Origin: an uncultured Rubrobacteraceae bacterium
Lineage (GTDB): Bacteria; Actinomycetota; Rubrobacteria; Rubrobacterales; Rubrobacteraceae
NCBI GenBank assembly: GCA_902806015.1
Contig: CADCUZ010000142.1
Location: 1-22,933 of the forward strand
Length of the DNA stretch: 22,933 nt
Direction of reading: 5' to 3'
The position numbers and the translations under genes were made by a program. A model generated the notes under the pieces. The model ran no database searches. It was not told where the DNA came from and worked only from the letters and a program-made list of their open reading frames with translations. Below are positions 14,662 through 22,328 of this stretch, in pieces (position 1 is the stretch's first letter; each line of letters begins with the position of its first letter).

Positions 14662-16031
14662 TCTTCCTCCGCGAAGATCTTGCCGGGGTTCATGACGCCG
14701 TTCGGGTCGGCGAGGCGCTTTATCCCGCGCATGAACGGCAGCGAGTCGCCGTGCTCCTCCCGCAGGTACCCCGTCTTCCCCGAGCCGATGCCGTGCTCCC
14801 CGGTGCAGGTCCCGCCGCGCTCGAGCGCGTAACGCACTATCTGCCCGCTGACCTCCCCCGCCCTTTGCATCTCGCCCCCGTTTCCGACGTCCACCGGGAA
14901 GATGGCGTGGTAGTTGCCGTCGCCCACGTGGCCGAGGATCGCGCCGTCGAAATCGTGCTCCGCGATGGTCTCGCGGGCGTGGTTCAGGGCGCCGGGCAGG
15001 TCGGAGATCGGGACGCACACGTCGGTCGTCATGGGCTTTTTGTCCGGGTTGAGCCGCGTTACGGCGAGGCCCGCCTCGTGGCGGGCCTCCCACAGCCTCT
15101 CGCGCGCCGCCTCGTCGGCCTCGAACTCGAAGCCCCCGCAGCCCTCGGAGGAGGAGATGGCGCGGGCCGCGCCCACGTCGCTCTCGACGCCGGCCTCGGA
15201 GCCGCCGAACTCCAAAAAGAGGGTCGGGGCGACGGCGTAGTTCGTGCCCTTGTAGGCGTTCACGGCCTCGACGGTGCGGGCGTCCACGAGCTCGACGCGG
15301 CCCACCTGCATCCCGGACCGGATCATGGCGACCGCCGCCCTCCCCGCCTCCTCTATCCCGGGAAAGGCCGCCCGCGCGGCGAGGACCTTCTCCGGCAACG
15401 GGTAGAGCCGGAGCGTCAGCTCCGTAAAGACGCCCAAGGTTCCCTCCGAGCCGACGAAGAGGCCGGTCAGGTGGTAGCCGGCGGAGGACTTCATCGCCAT
15501 CCCTCCGGTTCTCATGAGCCCCCCGTCCGCGAGCACGACCTCAAGGTCCAGCACCTGGTCCCGCATCGCCCCGTAGCGCACCGCGTTGGTCCCGCTGGCG
15601 TTGGTCCCGGCCATGCCGCCGAGGGAGGCGTCCCACCCCGGGTCCACGGGGAAGAATAGCCCGTGTTTTTTGAGTTCCGCGTTCAGGCGTTCGTGCGTCA
15701 CGCCCGGCTGCACCCGCGCGACGAAGTCGTCGGGGCGGACCTCCACGACGGCGTCCATCCGGCCCAGGTCCAGGCTGATGCCGCCGCGGACGGGGATGGT
15801 GTGCGCCTCCAGGCTGCTCCCCTCCCCGAACGGCACGACGGGGACACCGTGCCCGTTTGCGAAGCGCAGGACCTCGATGACCTCCTCGCGGCTCTCCGGG
15901 CAGACAACGGCGTCCGGCGGGCGCGGGGCGTGGTAGGTAAAGACGCCCCCGCCGTGGCGCCTCAACTCCTCTGCGTCGGAGACGATGCGGCCTTCGGGGA
16001 GGAGGTCCGCAAGGCCGGCCAGCAGGTCCAC
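14643..16031 (-). CDS. GlcD-type FAD-linked oxidase (D-lactate/D-2-hydroxyacid dehydrogenase)
   Basis: 462-aa flavoprotein of the vanillyl-alcohol-oxidase/GlcD superfamily, oxidising D-lactate, glycolate or a related D-2-hydroxy acid. The FAD-binding N-terminal domain shows VVPFGEGSSLEAHTI near residues 66-80 and DPGWDASLGGMAGTNASGTN near 128-147. The C-terminal FAD-oxidase domain shows ILGHVGDGNYHAIFPVD and the signature GTCTGEHGIGSGKTGYL. The order and length match cytochrome-type D-lactate dehydrogenases. GTG 16031 lies 12 nt after the FAH-gene stop, and the membrane-protein gene overlaps its 3' end. No Fe-S subunit (GlcF) is visible nearby, so a single-subunit LDHD-like enzyme is more likely than glycolate oxidase. 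Confidence 0.9.
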   Translation of the reverse strand: MDLLAGLADLLPEGRIVSDAEELRRHGGGVFTYHAPRPPDAVVCPESREEVIEVLRFANGHGVPVVPFGEGSSLEAHTIPVRGGISLDLGRMDAVVEVRPDDFVARVQPGVTHERLNAELKKHGLFFPVDPGWDASLGGMAGTNASGTNAVRYGAMRDQVLDLEVVLADGGLMRTGGMAMKSSAGYHLTGLFVGSEGTLGVFTELTLRLYPLPEKVLAARAAFPGIEEAGRAAVAMIRSGMQVGRVELVDARTVEAVNAYKGTNYAVAPTLFLEFGGSEAGVESDVGAARAISSSEGCGGFEFEADEAARERLWEARHEAGLAVTRLNPDKKPMTTDVCVPISDLPGALNHARETIAEHDFDGAILGHVGDGNYHAIFPVDVGNGGEMQRAGEVSGQIVRYALERGGTCTGEHGIGSGKTGYLREEHGDSLPFMRGIKRLADPNGVMNPGKIFAEEEWPAPG

Positions 16032-16043
16032 GCCGCCGGTCCC

Positions 16044-16862
16044 TTACTCCGCTTGGACGGGGTTGGTGAGGGCGCCGAGGCCCTCGACCTCTATCGTAAC
16101 CTCGTCCCCCTGCTTCATCCAGAGCTGCGGGTCGCGGGCCATGCCGACGCCCGGGGGCGTGCCCGTGATGATGACGTCGCCAGGTTCCAGGGTCATGCCG
16201 CTAGAGAGGAAGGCGACCAGCTCGGAGACGGGGAAGATCATCTTGGCCGTCGTCCCGTCTTGCACGACCTCGCCGTTGAGGGTGCACCGGATGGAGAGGC
16301 TCTGCGGGTCCGGCACCTCGTCGCGGGTGACGAGGCAAGGGCCCAGGGGGCAGAACGTGTCTATGGCCTTGCCGCGCGTCCACTGCCCGCCCTCGCCGAG
16401 CTGGATGTCGCGGGCGGAGACGTCGTTGGCGTTCGTGTAGCCGAAGACGTAATCCATAGCCTCCGATTCGGGGACGTTGCGCGCGGCCCGGCCGATAACG
16501 ACCGCCAGCTCCGCCTCGTAATCCGCCTGCTGCGTGATCGGGGGTATCACGATGGGCTCCCCGGGCCCGATCACGCTGTTGGCGAACTTGGCGAAGACGA
16601 TGGGCTTCTCCGGGATCGGCGCCCCCGTCTCCTCGGCGTGGTCCTCGTAGTTGAGCCCGATGCAGATGACCTTCCCCGGCCGGGGCACCGGCGCGTGCAG
16701 CCGCGCTTCTTCGAGCCGGACGACGTCCTCGCCCGGCTCGGGGCTCCCGCCGCGGCCTATAAAGTCCGCCATGCTTTCGTGGCCGAGGGGACGGATCTCG
16801 CCGTCCTCCACCGAGCCGACCTCGGGGCCCCCGTTCCCAACCGAGTACGTTACGAGCTTCAA
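16044..16862 (-). CDS. Fumarylacetoacetate hydrolase (FAH) family protein
   Basis: 272-aa FAH-superfamily enzyme; members hydrolyse, decarboxylate or isomerise 2-oxo or beta-diketo acids using Mg2+ or Ca2+. The N-terminal strand is KLVTYSVG; the core has GKVICIGLNYEDHAEE, then metal-binding ADYEAELAVVIG, FGYTNANDVSARDIQ, KAIDTFCPLGP and the C-terminal ITGTPPGVG. The TTG at 16862 is preferred because AAGGAG lies 5 nt upstream and MKLVTY is the usual beginning; GTG 16868 would sit on the SD itself. Length fits the short FAH class (YcgM or homoprotocatechuate isomerase-like, or ureidoglycolate lyase-like). It probably leads the operon with the GlcD-type oxidase. The substrate is unknown. Confidence 0.88.
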   Translation of the reverse strand: MKLVTYSVGNGGPEVGSVEDGEIRPLGHESMADFIGRGGSPEPGEDVVRLEEARLHAPVPRPGKVICIGLNYEDHAEETGAPIPEKPIVFAKFANSVIGPGEPIVIPPITQQADYEAELAVVIGRAARNVPESEAMDYVFGYTNANDVSARDIQLGEGGQWTRGKAIDTFCPLGPCLVTRDEVPDPQSLSIRCTLNGEVVQDGTTAKMIFPVSELVAFLSSGMTLEPGDVIITGTPPGVGMARDPQLWMKQGDEVTIEVEGLGALTNPVQAE

Positions 16863-16940
16863 GGGCACTCCTTTCCCGCGGATACGAGTTTCGACGGGAC
16901 GAATCTTAGCAGCAAGATGCGGCCGCCCGCTTCGGCGAGG

Positions 16941-17570
16941 CTACGGCTGCAGGCGCTCGATCTTCCATCCCCCGTCGCCCCGGCGGTAGACGAGCCGGTC
17001 GTGCAGCCGGTTCTCGCGTCCCTGCCAGAACTCGATGGCCTCGGGCTCGACCCTGTAGCCGCCCCAGAACGGCGGGCGGGGTACGCGCCGGCCCTCGTAC
17101 TCCCTCTCCAGCTCGCGCAGCCGCGATTCCAGTGCGTCGCGGCCCTCGGCCGGCCGGCTCTGCTCGGAGGCCCAGGCGCCGAGGCGGCTGCCGCGCGGGC
17201 GGCTGGCAAAGTAGGCGTCGGACTCGCTCTCGGGGACGCGGCCCACGCGCCCCTCGATCCTGACCTGCCGCTCCAGCTCGCCCCAGTAGAAGACCAGCGC
17301 CGCGTTGGGGTTGCGCTCCATCTCCCGGCCCTTGCGCCCCCCGTAGTTGGTGTAGAAGACGAAGCCGCGCTCGTCGTAGCCCTTGAGGAGCACGACGCGG
17401 GCGGAGGGTTTCCCGTCCGGGGTGGCGGTGGCGAGGGTCATGGCGTTGGGCTCGTGCAGGTTTGCCGCGAGGGCCTGCTCGAACCAGATGCGGAACTGGG
17501 CCGTGGGGTCCGGACCCACGTCGGCCTCGGCGAGGCCGGCCCGGGTGTATTCGTTGCGGAGCCCTGCCAC
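16941..17570 (-). CDS. pdxH: Pyridoxamine 5'-phosphate oxidase
   Basis: FMN-dependent oxidase that makes pyridoxal 5'-phosphate from pyridoxine or pyridoxamine 5'-phosphate, 209 aa. Conserved blocks are present in order: [73 protein letters not shown] and the C-terminal dimerisation segment with [16 protein letters not shown] and [11 protein letters not shown] 17570 gives the usual N-terminus ([12 protein letters not shown]) and length; a GTG at 17672 would add 34 proline- and arginine-rich residues that cross a hairpin and look non-coding. A TATAAT box on the minus strand at 17828-17823 would give a leader of about 245 nt containing two strong hairpins. Confidence 0.92.
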   Translation of the reverse strand: MAGLRNEYTRAGLAEADVGPDPTAQFRIWFEQALAANLHEPNAMTLATATPDGKPSARVVLLKGYDERGFVFYTNYGGRKGREMERNPNAALVFYWGELERQVRIEGRVGRVPESESDAYFASRPRGSRLGAWASEQSRPAEGRDALESRLRELEREYEGRRVPRPPFWGGYRVEPEAIEFWQGRENRLHDRLVYRRGDGGWKIERLQP

Positions 17571-17654
17571 GCGGTCCAAGCGGGCGCTCCTACCGGCCCC
17601 GGGCGTCGGCCGCGCCTTCGGGTTTACCTTCGGGGGAGCGGCCACGCGGGCGGG

Positions 17655-17686
17655 GAGGCGCCGGCGTGTCACGGGGCCGGCGCCTC
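17655..17686. repeat. Inverted repeat 1 upstream of pdxH
   Basis: GAGGCGCCGGC (17655-17665), a 10-nt loop, then its exact complement GCCGGCGCCTC (17676-17686). The same 11-mer occurs again at 17734-17744, so both hairpins of this gap share one motif. Confidence 0.9.
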
Positions 17687-17713
17687 ACGAGGCCGCGCGC
17701 TTTTGGGTTCGCG

Positions 17714-17741
17714 GGCGCCTCCTCGCGGGCGAGGAGGCGCC
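17714..17741. repeat. Inverted repeat 2 upstream of pdxH
   Basis: GGCGCCTCCTCGC (17714-17726) and its perfect complement (17729-17741) are separated by only two bases, giving a 13-bp stem. It lies in the presumed pdxH leader. No T-run follows on either strand. Confidence 0.92.
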
Positions 17742-17822
17742 GGCGGTCGCGCTCCCTATCCGCCGGGCAGGTTCGCTACCGTCGATCGGCTTCCCCCTCG
17801 CGGGTTGGGTCCCTAGCGTCGC

Positions 17823-17828
17823 ATTATA
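17823..17828 (-). promoter_or_regulatory. -10 hexamer TATAAT, candidate pdxH promoter
   Basis: A perfect TATAAT on the minus strand in otherwise GC-rich sequence, about 250 nt upstream of the pdxH GTG. No -35 match at 16-18 nt. Confidence 0.45.
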
Positions 17829-17876
17829 CGAACGCGGCGTCCCCGGGGCGAGCGCACCCCGAGGGCGAAACCGGGG

Positions 17877-17903
17877 CGCGGGCCCTCCTGCGCGAGGGCC
17901 GCG
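17877..17903. repeat. Inverted repeat 3 in the pdxH/17999 gap
   Basis: GGCCCTC (17881-17887), a 6-nt loop and GAGGGCC (17894-17900), extended by three further pairs if one G is bulged. This is the third stem-loop within 250 nt of the divergent gap 17571-17998. Apart from the hairpins and two -10 boxes I see no gene there. Confidence 0.75.
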
Positions 17904-17953
17904 GGCGGCGGCCGTGTCTTGCGGTGGGTGGCGGGGGATCCGCCCAAGACGGC

Positions 17954-17959
17954 TACAAT
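17954..17959 (+). promoter_or_regulatory. -10 hexamer TACAAT before the gene at 17999
   Basis: TACAAT is 39 nt upstream of the GTG at 17999, predicting a leader of about 32 nt that includes the GGAAGGTG ribosome-binding site. No good -35 is visible. Confidence 0.5.
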
Positions 17960-17998
17960 GTGCCCAAGATTCCTCAAGGTCTTCCGGAAGGTGAAACC

Positions 17999-18673
17999 GT
18001 GGCCAGCGACAAGCAGATCCGAGCCAACCGGCAAAACGCCCTCAAGAGCACCGGGCCGAAGACGCCGGGGGGGAAGGACGCCGCCCGCCGGAACGCCCTC
18101 ACGCACGGCCTCCTCTCCGCGGAAATGCTCCTGCCAGGAGAGGACGAGGCCGCCCTGGTGGGGCTGCGCGGGCGCTTAACGGAGGAGCTGCGGCCCGTCG
18201 GGGAGCTGGAGGGCCTGCTCGTGGAGCGCGCGATAGCCGCCGTATGGAGGCTGCGGCGCCTGGGGCGGGTCGAGGCCGGCATCTTCGCCTGGGAGCGCTT
18301 GGAGGAGCTGGCCGAGAGGGCCGAGCGTGAGGCCCGCGGTTACGAACAACCGCCCGAGGACGACTACATGAGGTACGCAAATATCGCAATGAGCGACGGA
18401 GAAAAGCACAAGGAGGCCCTCTTGAGGTCCCAGCAGATGAGGAGCGAACAGGAGGCCGAGACCGCCACCCTCGGGCGGACCTTCGCCCGGGACGCCAATG
18501 GAGCCAACGCCTTCTCCAAAATCTCGCGCTACGAGACCACCATAGAGCGGGGCCTCTACAAGGCCCTGCACGAGCTCCAGCGCCTCCAGGCCGCCCGAGG
18601 CGCCGGGGGCGGCGTCCCGCCCCCCGTGGCCGTGGACGTAGACGTCTCCGGCGTCTCCGGGGAGGGCGTTTAG
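17999..18673 (+). CDS. Conserved hypothetical protein, NRQNALKSTGPKTP/NALTHGLLSAE type
   Basis: 224 aa, no known function. The N-terminus carries the hallmark of a family I have seen annotated as hypothetical in many phyla: KQIRANRQNALKSTGPKTP, then ARRNALTHGLLSAE and a charged helical region (LLVERAIAAVWRLRRL, EERAEREARGYEQ). A further helical part contains ISRYETTIERGLYKALHELQRLQ (about residues 170-193), followed by a Gly/Pro/Val tail. There are no membrane segments or catalytic motif. GTG 17999 has GGAAGGTG 5 nt upstream; the long in-frame extension upstream is arginine/proline-rich and crosses the hairpins, so it is rejected. The basic N-terminus could bind nucleic acid, but that is speculation. 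The gene stands alone, divergent from pdxH. Confidence 0.8.
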   Translation: MASDKQIRANRQNALKSTGPKTPGGKDAARRNALTHGLLSAEMLLPGEDEAALVGLRGRLTEELRPVGELEGLLVERAIAAVWRLRRLGRVEAGIFAWERLEELAERAEREARGYEQPPEDDYMRYANIAMSDGEKHKEALLRSQQMRSEQEAETATLGRTFARDANGANAFSKISRYETTIERGLYKALHELQRLQAARGAGGGVPPPVAVDVDVSGVSGEGV

Positions 18674-19150
18674 GGAGGGGTACCCAGAAATGGGTTCGTT
18701 TCGCAAAAACGGAGGCCGGAAGGACGGATCGGCCAGGACGCCCCGGCCGTCTGCGAAGGGCCCTCGGCAAGAACCCCGCCGCCCTGGCCGCGGTTCACGA
18801 TGGCGCGCGTCCTTCCCTCCAAGACACGAACCCGGCTCCGCGTACGGAGCCGATAGAAGGCGCCGTACCGTCCGGTCCTTGGCGACGGACAGCATTCCGG
18901 CCGCTCGTGCGGCGGGCGACTCACCCTCCGGCTTTTCGCGGGCGCGTTCGCCTTGCCCCACGTGCCCTACCGGCGCGTGGTTGCGGGCGCACAGAGTGAA
19001 AGCCTCCTCGAAGTGCCCATCCATCGTCTCAAGGGAGTAGCGAACCCAGCGTGCACCGCCGCATCTAGAGCGCGTTTCGTAACCGAGTGGCGTAGGACGT
19101 AGCGCGGCAGTATGAGTCCCCGACGGGGGTTTGCCTGGCACCCACCTATT
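18674..19150. other. 477-nt stretch without a convincing gene; short hairpin element at its left end
   Basis: Directly after the stop of the 224-aa protein, ACCCA GAAA TGGGT (18682-18695) forms a 5-bp stem with a GAAA loop and runs into GGGTTCGTTTCGCAAAAAC (18692-18710). The open frames here on both strands are short or arginine/proline-rich and lack ribosome sites. Near 19068-19085 there is a GCGCGTTTCGTAACCGAG segment that resembles an IS end by eye only. I find no RNA gene or transposase. Confidence 0.5.
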
Positions 19151-19828
19151 CTACCCGCCGCGCCGGTCGGCGGCCGCTTCGAGGCCCGACAGCACGACTT
19201 CCAGACCAAACTCGAAGTCCGTCCCGAGGTCCTCGTTGGACAGGGCACCGAGCGTGCGACGCATGACCGGGAGTTCTCCCCGTGGCCGGGCATCGAGCAA
19301 CTCCATCATCTCCCGCTGTTCATCCGGATCACCCAGGGCGCCAGAGGCCTCGGCGAGTGCGAACCCGTTGAGGTAATCGACGACCACGCCGACCGCGCCG
19401 ACGATCTGCCTCGGCGGCATGCCCGCCGCCTCGAACGCCGCGTAAAGTTCTTCCGTTGAGTCGAGCGTGGCTTCGGCCGCGGCCTCGGGGTAGGAGGCCA
19501 GGTGCGGCACCAGCTTCGGGTGGGCCCGCGCCACATCCCGAAAGGCCCAGGCCCACGTCCGCACCCTTTCTCGCCAGTCCCCGCTCTTTCCGGGCCCCGG
19601 CGCCCGCATCTTTGAGAACACCTCCTCGATCAGCGCGGAGAGCAAGGCCCGTTTGTTCGGCAAATGGTGGTAGATCGCCATCGGGTCGATCCCGAGTTCC
19701 TTCGCCAGCCGGCGCATGCTGAGGGCCCCTATCCCTTCCTCGTCCACCAGCGAAAGCGCCGCCTCCAAGATCCGCTCGCGCGTCAGCGGTTCTTCTCCGG
19801 CCCTGGGCCTTCCCGCCCTTCGCGCCAT
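19151..19828 (-). CDS. TetR/AcrR-family repressor
   Basis: 225-aa transcriptional regulator. The N-terminal TetR HTH is complete: LTRERILEAALSLVDEEG, LSMRRLAKELGIDPMAIYHHL and PNKRALLSALIEEVF (about residues 14-70). The YHHLPNKRALL recognition region and the C-terminal domain with LVPHLASYPEAA and VVDYLNGFALAEA resemble the TetR_C_1 class that binds drugs or tetracycline-like ligands. The ATG at 19828 has a GGAG site upstream. It is divergent from the oxidoreductase/exporter pair. Two 17-bp palindromes in the shared gap are the likely binding sites, so it should repress that pair and probably itself until a small molecule binds. The ligand is unknown. Confidence 0.92.
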   Translation of the reverse strand: MARRAGRPRAGEEPLTRERILEAALSLVDEEGIGALSMRRLAKELGIDPMAIYHHLPNKRALLSALIEEVFSKMRAPGPGKSGDWRERVRTWAWAFRDVARAHPKLVPHLASYPEAAAEATLDSTEELYAAFEAAGMPPRQIVGAVGVVVDYLNGFALAEASGALGDPDEQREMMELLDARPRGELPVMRRTLGALSNEDLGTDFEFGLEVVLSGLEAAADRRGG

Positions 19829-19863
19829 TCTCCAAACCTCCTCGAAAAATCTTTGCGGACCGC

Positions 19864-19892
19864 TTGACTAATTCTACACCGTAGAGTATATT
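19864..19892 (+). promoter_or_regulatory. Promoter of the oxidoreductase/exporter operon
   Basis: TTGACT (19864-19869), a 17-nt spacer and TATATT (19887-19892) form a near-consensus promoter. The first palindrome fills the spacer and the second covers the -10 and the start site, a layout that fits repression by steric block. Confidence 0.85.
19871..19887. promoter_or_regulatory. TetR operator 1 (imperfect 17-bp palindrome)
   Basis: ATTCTACACCGTAGAGT, two mismatches from operator 2. It lies between the -35 and -10 boxes. Confidence 0.75.
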
Positions 19893-19906
19893 CTACACTG
19901 TAGAAT
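19890..19906. promoter_or_regulatory. TetR operator 2 (perfect 17-bp palindrome)
   Basis: ATTCTACACTGTAGAAT, 8-bp perfect arms around a central C. Centre-to-centre distance to operator 1 is 19 bp. It overlaps the -10 box and the expected transcription start. Confidence 0.82.
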
Positions 19907-19953
19907 TAAACGGAGGCGCTGGCCGGCTTCTGGAAAGGGAGGAGGCAAGATCG

Positions 19954-20415
19954 ATGGAAACGTATGGGGTGAGCACGAGCAGCGACGGGCCGCTCGCCTG
20001 GAGCCACGCGCAGAAGCGTCTGGCGGGGGCCCGCAACTACTGGATAGCCACCACCCGTCCCGACGGCAGGCCGCACGCCGCCCCCGTGTGGGGCGTCTGG
20101 GTGGAGGGGGGACTCTACTTCGGGACGGGCAGGAGCTCGGTGAAGGGACGAAACCTGGCGCACAGCCCGGAGCTGGTCGTTCACCTGGAGAGCGCGGACG
20201 ACGTGGTGATTCTTGAAGGAGAGGTCGAGGAAGTCCGAGACCGAGACACGTTCGACGCCGTTGACGCGGCTTACCGGGCGAAGTACGGCATGGGCGTTTC
20301 GGAGGCTGGGGATGACGGGGCGGTGTGGTACGTGGTCCGACCGAGGAAGGCGCACGCCTGGCTGGAGAACGACTTCCCGAACACGGCTACCCGCTGGCGC
20401 TTCCATGTCGGCTGA
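19954..20415 (+). CDS. Pyridoxamine-phosphate-oxidase-like split-barrel flavoprotein (FDOR type)
   Basis: 153-aa protein of the FMN/F420-binding split-barrel family. The N-terminal half has the usual strands NYWIATTRPDGRPHAAPVWG and GLYFGTGRSSVKGRNLA (about residues 29-68), followed by VVHLESADDVVILEGEVEEV. This is the architecture of F420-dependent or FMN-dependent reductases (FDOR-B-like), not of PdxH, because the C-terminal PdxH dimerisation block is missing. It probably reduces a small organic molecule; cofactor choice cannot be read with certainty. The ATG at 19954 has GGGAGGAGG 8 nt upstream. The exporter follows 61 nt downstream, and both are likely controlled by the divergent TetR protein. 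Confidence 0.85.
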   Translation: METYGVSTSSDGPLAWSHAQKRLAGARNYWIATTRPDGRPHAAPVWGVWVEGGLYFGTGRSSVKGRNLAHSPELVVHLESADDVVILEGEVEEVRDRDTFDAVDAAYRAKYGMGVSEAGDDGAVWYVVRPRKAHAWLENDFPNTATRWRFHVG

Positions 20416-20476
20416 GTAAATCGGGTTACGAGCGGGCGGGATTCCGTGACCGTCCGCCCTTCTTGAGGGGAGCAAG

Positions 20477-21784
20477 ATGCTCAAGTACATCCGTAGCATG
20501 ACCATGGCGCAACCCATACGGTTGCCGAGTTTTCGTCGGCTTTTCGTCGGGGAGGGCGTGGCTGTGCTCGCGGACCAGATGCTGCTGGTAGCTCTGACCC
20601 TTCTGGCGCTGCGAATGGCCGGCCCCGGTTTCGCGCTCGGTTCGGTGCTCGCGGTCGCCGCCGTACCCGGGGCACTGCTGATGCCCTTGGGAGGGTGGGT
20701 GAGCGACAGGTTCTCACCCGCCGGGGTGCTCCTGCTCTGCGGCGTCGGGCGCGCCCTCCTGGCCTCGGCGTTGGCCTCGATCGTGTTCCTGGAGGTCTCG
20801 GGCTTGTGGCCGCTGTACGCGCTGGCCGTTGCTTTGGGCGTTCTCAACGCCCTCTACTACCCGGCCTCGCTCTCGACGGTGCCCGCCGTTCTGAAAGACA
20901 AAGCGCTCTTGGGAGCGGGGAACGCCCTGGTGATGGGGACCCAGCAGGTCAGCGAGATGGCAGGGCCGTTGCTCGCTGCTTCTGTGGCGGCGCTGTTCGG
21001 CCTCGGAGCCGTCTTCGGCGTCAACGCGCTGATGTTCGCCGCAGCGGCGATCTTGTTCGGCGTGGTGGCGAGCGGAACACGGCACACGACACAAAGGGCC
21101 TTGGGAGGGGAAGCGCCCCCCGGAAAGTCCTCCCGACAAGAGCGGGACGAACCCGCGGACCCGGAAAGACCCTCGGGGGCCCCCCAGGGACCGGTGGCGG
21201 GGATCGTGGAGGGTATCCGGTATGCGTGGCGTGATCCGTTGCTCCGCACGATGCTGTTCGCTCTCGCGCTGCTCGGCTTTTCCACGAGCGGGCCGCTGCG
21301 TGTGGGTGGGGCCATGCTGGCGCAGGCGCGCCTCGGGGGCGCGGAGGCGTTCGGGATCCTCCTATCGGCGTTCGGCGCCGGATCTCTGATCGGGCTGGTC
21401 GTGGCGGGTTCGCTCGTCCGGACGGGACGGCGGGGAGTAGACCTCATCGTCGGGACGGCCGCGCTCGGCTTTGGGATGGGGGCTCTGGGCCTTGTCTCGA
21501 GCCTGTTACCGGCAACCGCGCTGGTTTTGGGGATGGGCGTCGGCGCGGGTTACCTGGGCGTGGTACTCATGGCCTGGCTGCAGGAGCGAACGAAGCCTTC
21601 TTTACGCGGACGCGTGATGAGCTTGATGATGCTCGCCGCGGTCGCCGTCGATCCGCTCTCGTATGCGCTGATGGGGGCTCTAGGCGTGCTGGACCTGAGG
21701 ATAATGTTCGCCGCGGCGGGTTCCCTTCTCGTGCTCACCGCCCTGCTCGGCGCAACCAGCCGCACGGTGAGGGGTTTCCGATGA
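20477..21784 (+). CDS. MFS exporter (MFS_3/enterobactin-exporter-like)
   Basis: 435-aa multi-pass membrane transporter. The N-terminus has LPSFRRLFVGEGVAVLADQM, the typical first helix of the drug/siderophore exporter-like MFS group; GGWVSDRFSPAGVLL between helices 2 and 3 is the MFS loop motif. A charged cytoplasmic linker (EAPPGKSSRQERDEPADPE, about residues 211-229) separates the two halves, and the second half contains PLRVGGAMLAQARLGG and a RTKPSLRGRVMSL loop. The ATG at 20477 has GAGGGGAG upstream. Being in one operon with a reductase under a TetR repressor, it most likely expels a toxic or signalling compound. The 3' end directly abuts an IS630 remnant but is complete (TGA at 21782-21784). 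Confidence 0.9.
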   Translation: MLKYIRSMTMAQPIRLPSFRRLFVGEGVAVLADQMLLVALTLLALRMAGPGFALGSVLAVAAVPGALLMPLGGWVSDRFSPAGVLLLCGVGRALLASALASIVFLEVSGLWPLYALAVALGVLNALYYPASLSTVPAVLKDKALLGAGNALVMGTQQVSEMAGPLLAASVAALFGLGAVFGVNALMFAAAAILFGVVASGTRHTTQRALGGEAPPGKSSRQERDEPADPERPSGAPQGPVAGIVEGIRYAWRDPLLRTMLFALALLGFSTSGPLRVGGAMLAQARLGGAEAFGILLSAFGAGSLIGLVVAGSLVRTGRRGVDLIVGTAALGFGMGALGLVSSLLPATALVLGMGVGAGYLGVVLMAWLQERTKPSLRGRVMSLMMLAAVAVDPLSYALMGALGVLDLRIMFAAAGSLLVLTALLGATSRTVRGFR

Positions 21785-22255
21785 AGGGCGGCGCACGTTC
21801 GGTAGCTCGGCTCTTTGCCTGCCGAGACGCGCGAAGGCATCTCTTAGAACCGGGGGTCCGAACACGAGTGTTTTGGCGAGCATGACCCCCGAGGGGATGG
21901 GACCGCGCGTGGCGGTGGACGGTTCGACGATTAAGGCGGTCTTCGAAGCCCACGTCGAGCAGGTCTTGGCTGCCGTGCTCCGTCCCGGGCAGGTGGTTAC
22001 GGACAACCTCTGGGCCCACAAGGGCGAGCGGGTAAGGAGCTGATCGAAGCCCGGGGGGCCAAGGTGCCTTACTTGCCCCCCTACTCCCCGAACCTTCTTG
22101 ACCCCATCGAAGGGGCGTTCTCCAAGATCACAAGGCCCTCACTCAGGGTCGAAGCTCGTAGCGGGAAGGCTTTGGTGGGGGCGGTGGGCGCAGCGCCCTC
22201 TGAGGTCACCGCCCGGGACGCGAAAGGTTTCTTCGAGCACCGTGGCTACCGCTAG
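21785..22255 (+). pseudogene. IS630-family transposase remnant
   Basis: Only the C-terminal half of a DDE transposase is recognisable, spread over shifting frames. ARLFACRDARRH appears first, then GPNTSVLASMTPEGMGP from about 21855, VAVDGSTIKAVFEAHVEQVL and VVTDNLWAHKGERV to about 22033, where the frame breaks (TGA). The third part, ELIEARGAKVPYLPPYSPN, LDPIEGAFSK and DAKGFFEHRGYR, continues in another frame to a TAG at 22253-22255. The second catalytic Asp (TDN) and the Glu (DPIEGAFSK) can be seen; the HTH domain and first Asp are absent. Frame changes fall near 21848-21855 and 22030-22036, each equal to one missing base. No terminal inverted repeats were found. It is inactive and starts at once after the exporter stop. 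Confidence 0.85.
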
Positions 22256-22328
22256 CCGACTCGAGCACTTACGGGATGCGCCGGAGGGACCAACGAAGCC
22301 GCGTTCGGGAACGCAGAGGATCAAAAGA

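Noticed and set aside
15663..17816. 717-residue plus-strand open frame
   Set aside because: It lies antisense to the GlcD, FAH and PdxH genes, which all show full family motifs. Long antisense frames are common in high-GC DNA.
17462..17998. N-terminal extension of the 224-residue protein
   Set aside because: It would cross the pdxH 5' end, three hairpins and a -10 box, and its translation is Arg/Pro-rich; GTG 17999 has a good ribosome site and begins the conserved block.
18690..19040. 116-residue plus-strand frame beginning MGSFRKNGGRK
   Set aside because: Low-complexity basic composition and no well-placed ribosome site; its first codons overlap the hairpin element. Kept only as part of the element finding.
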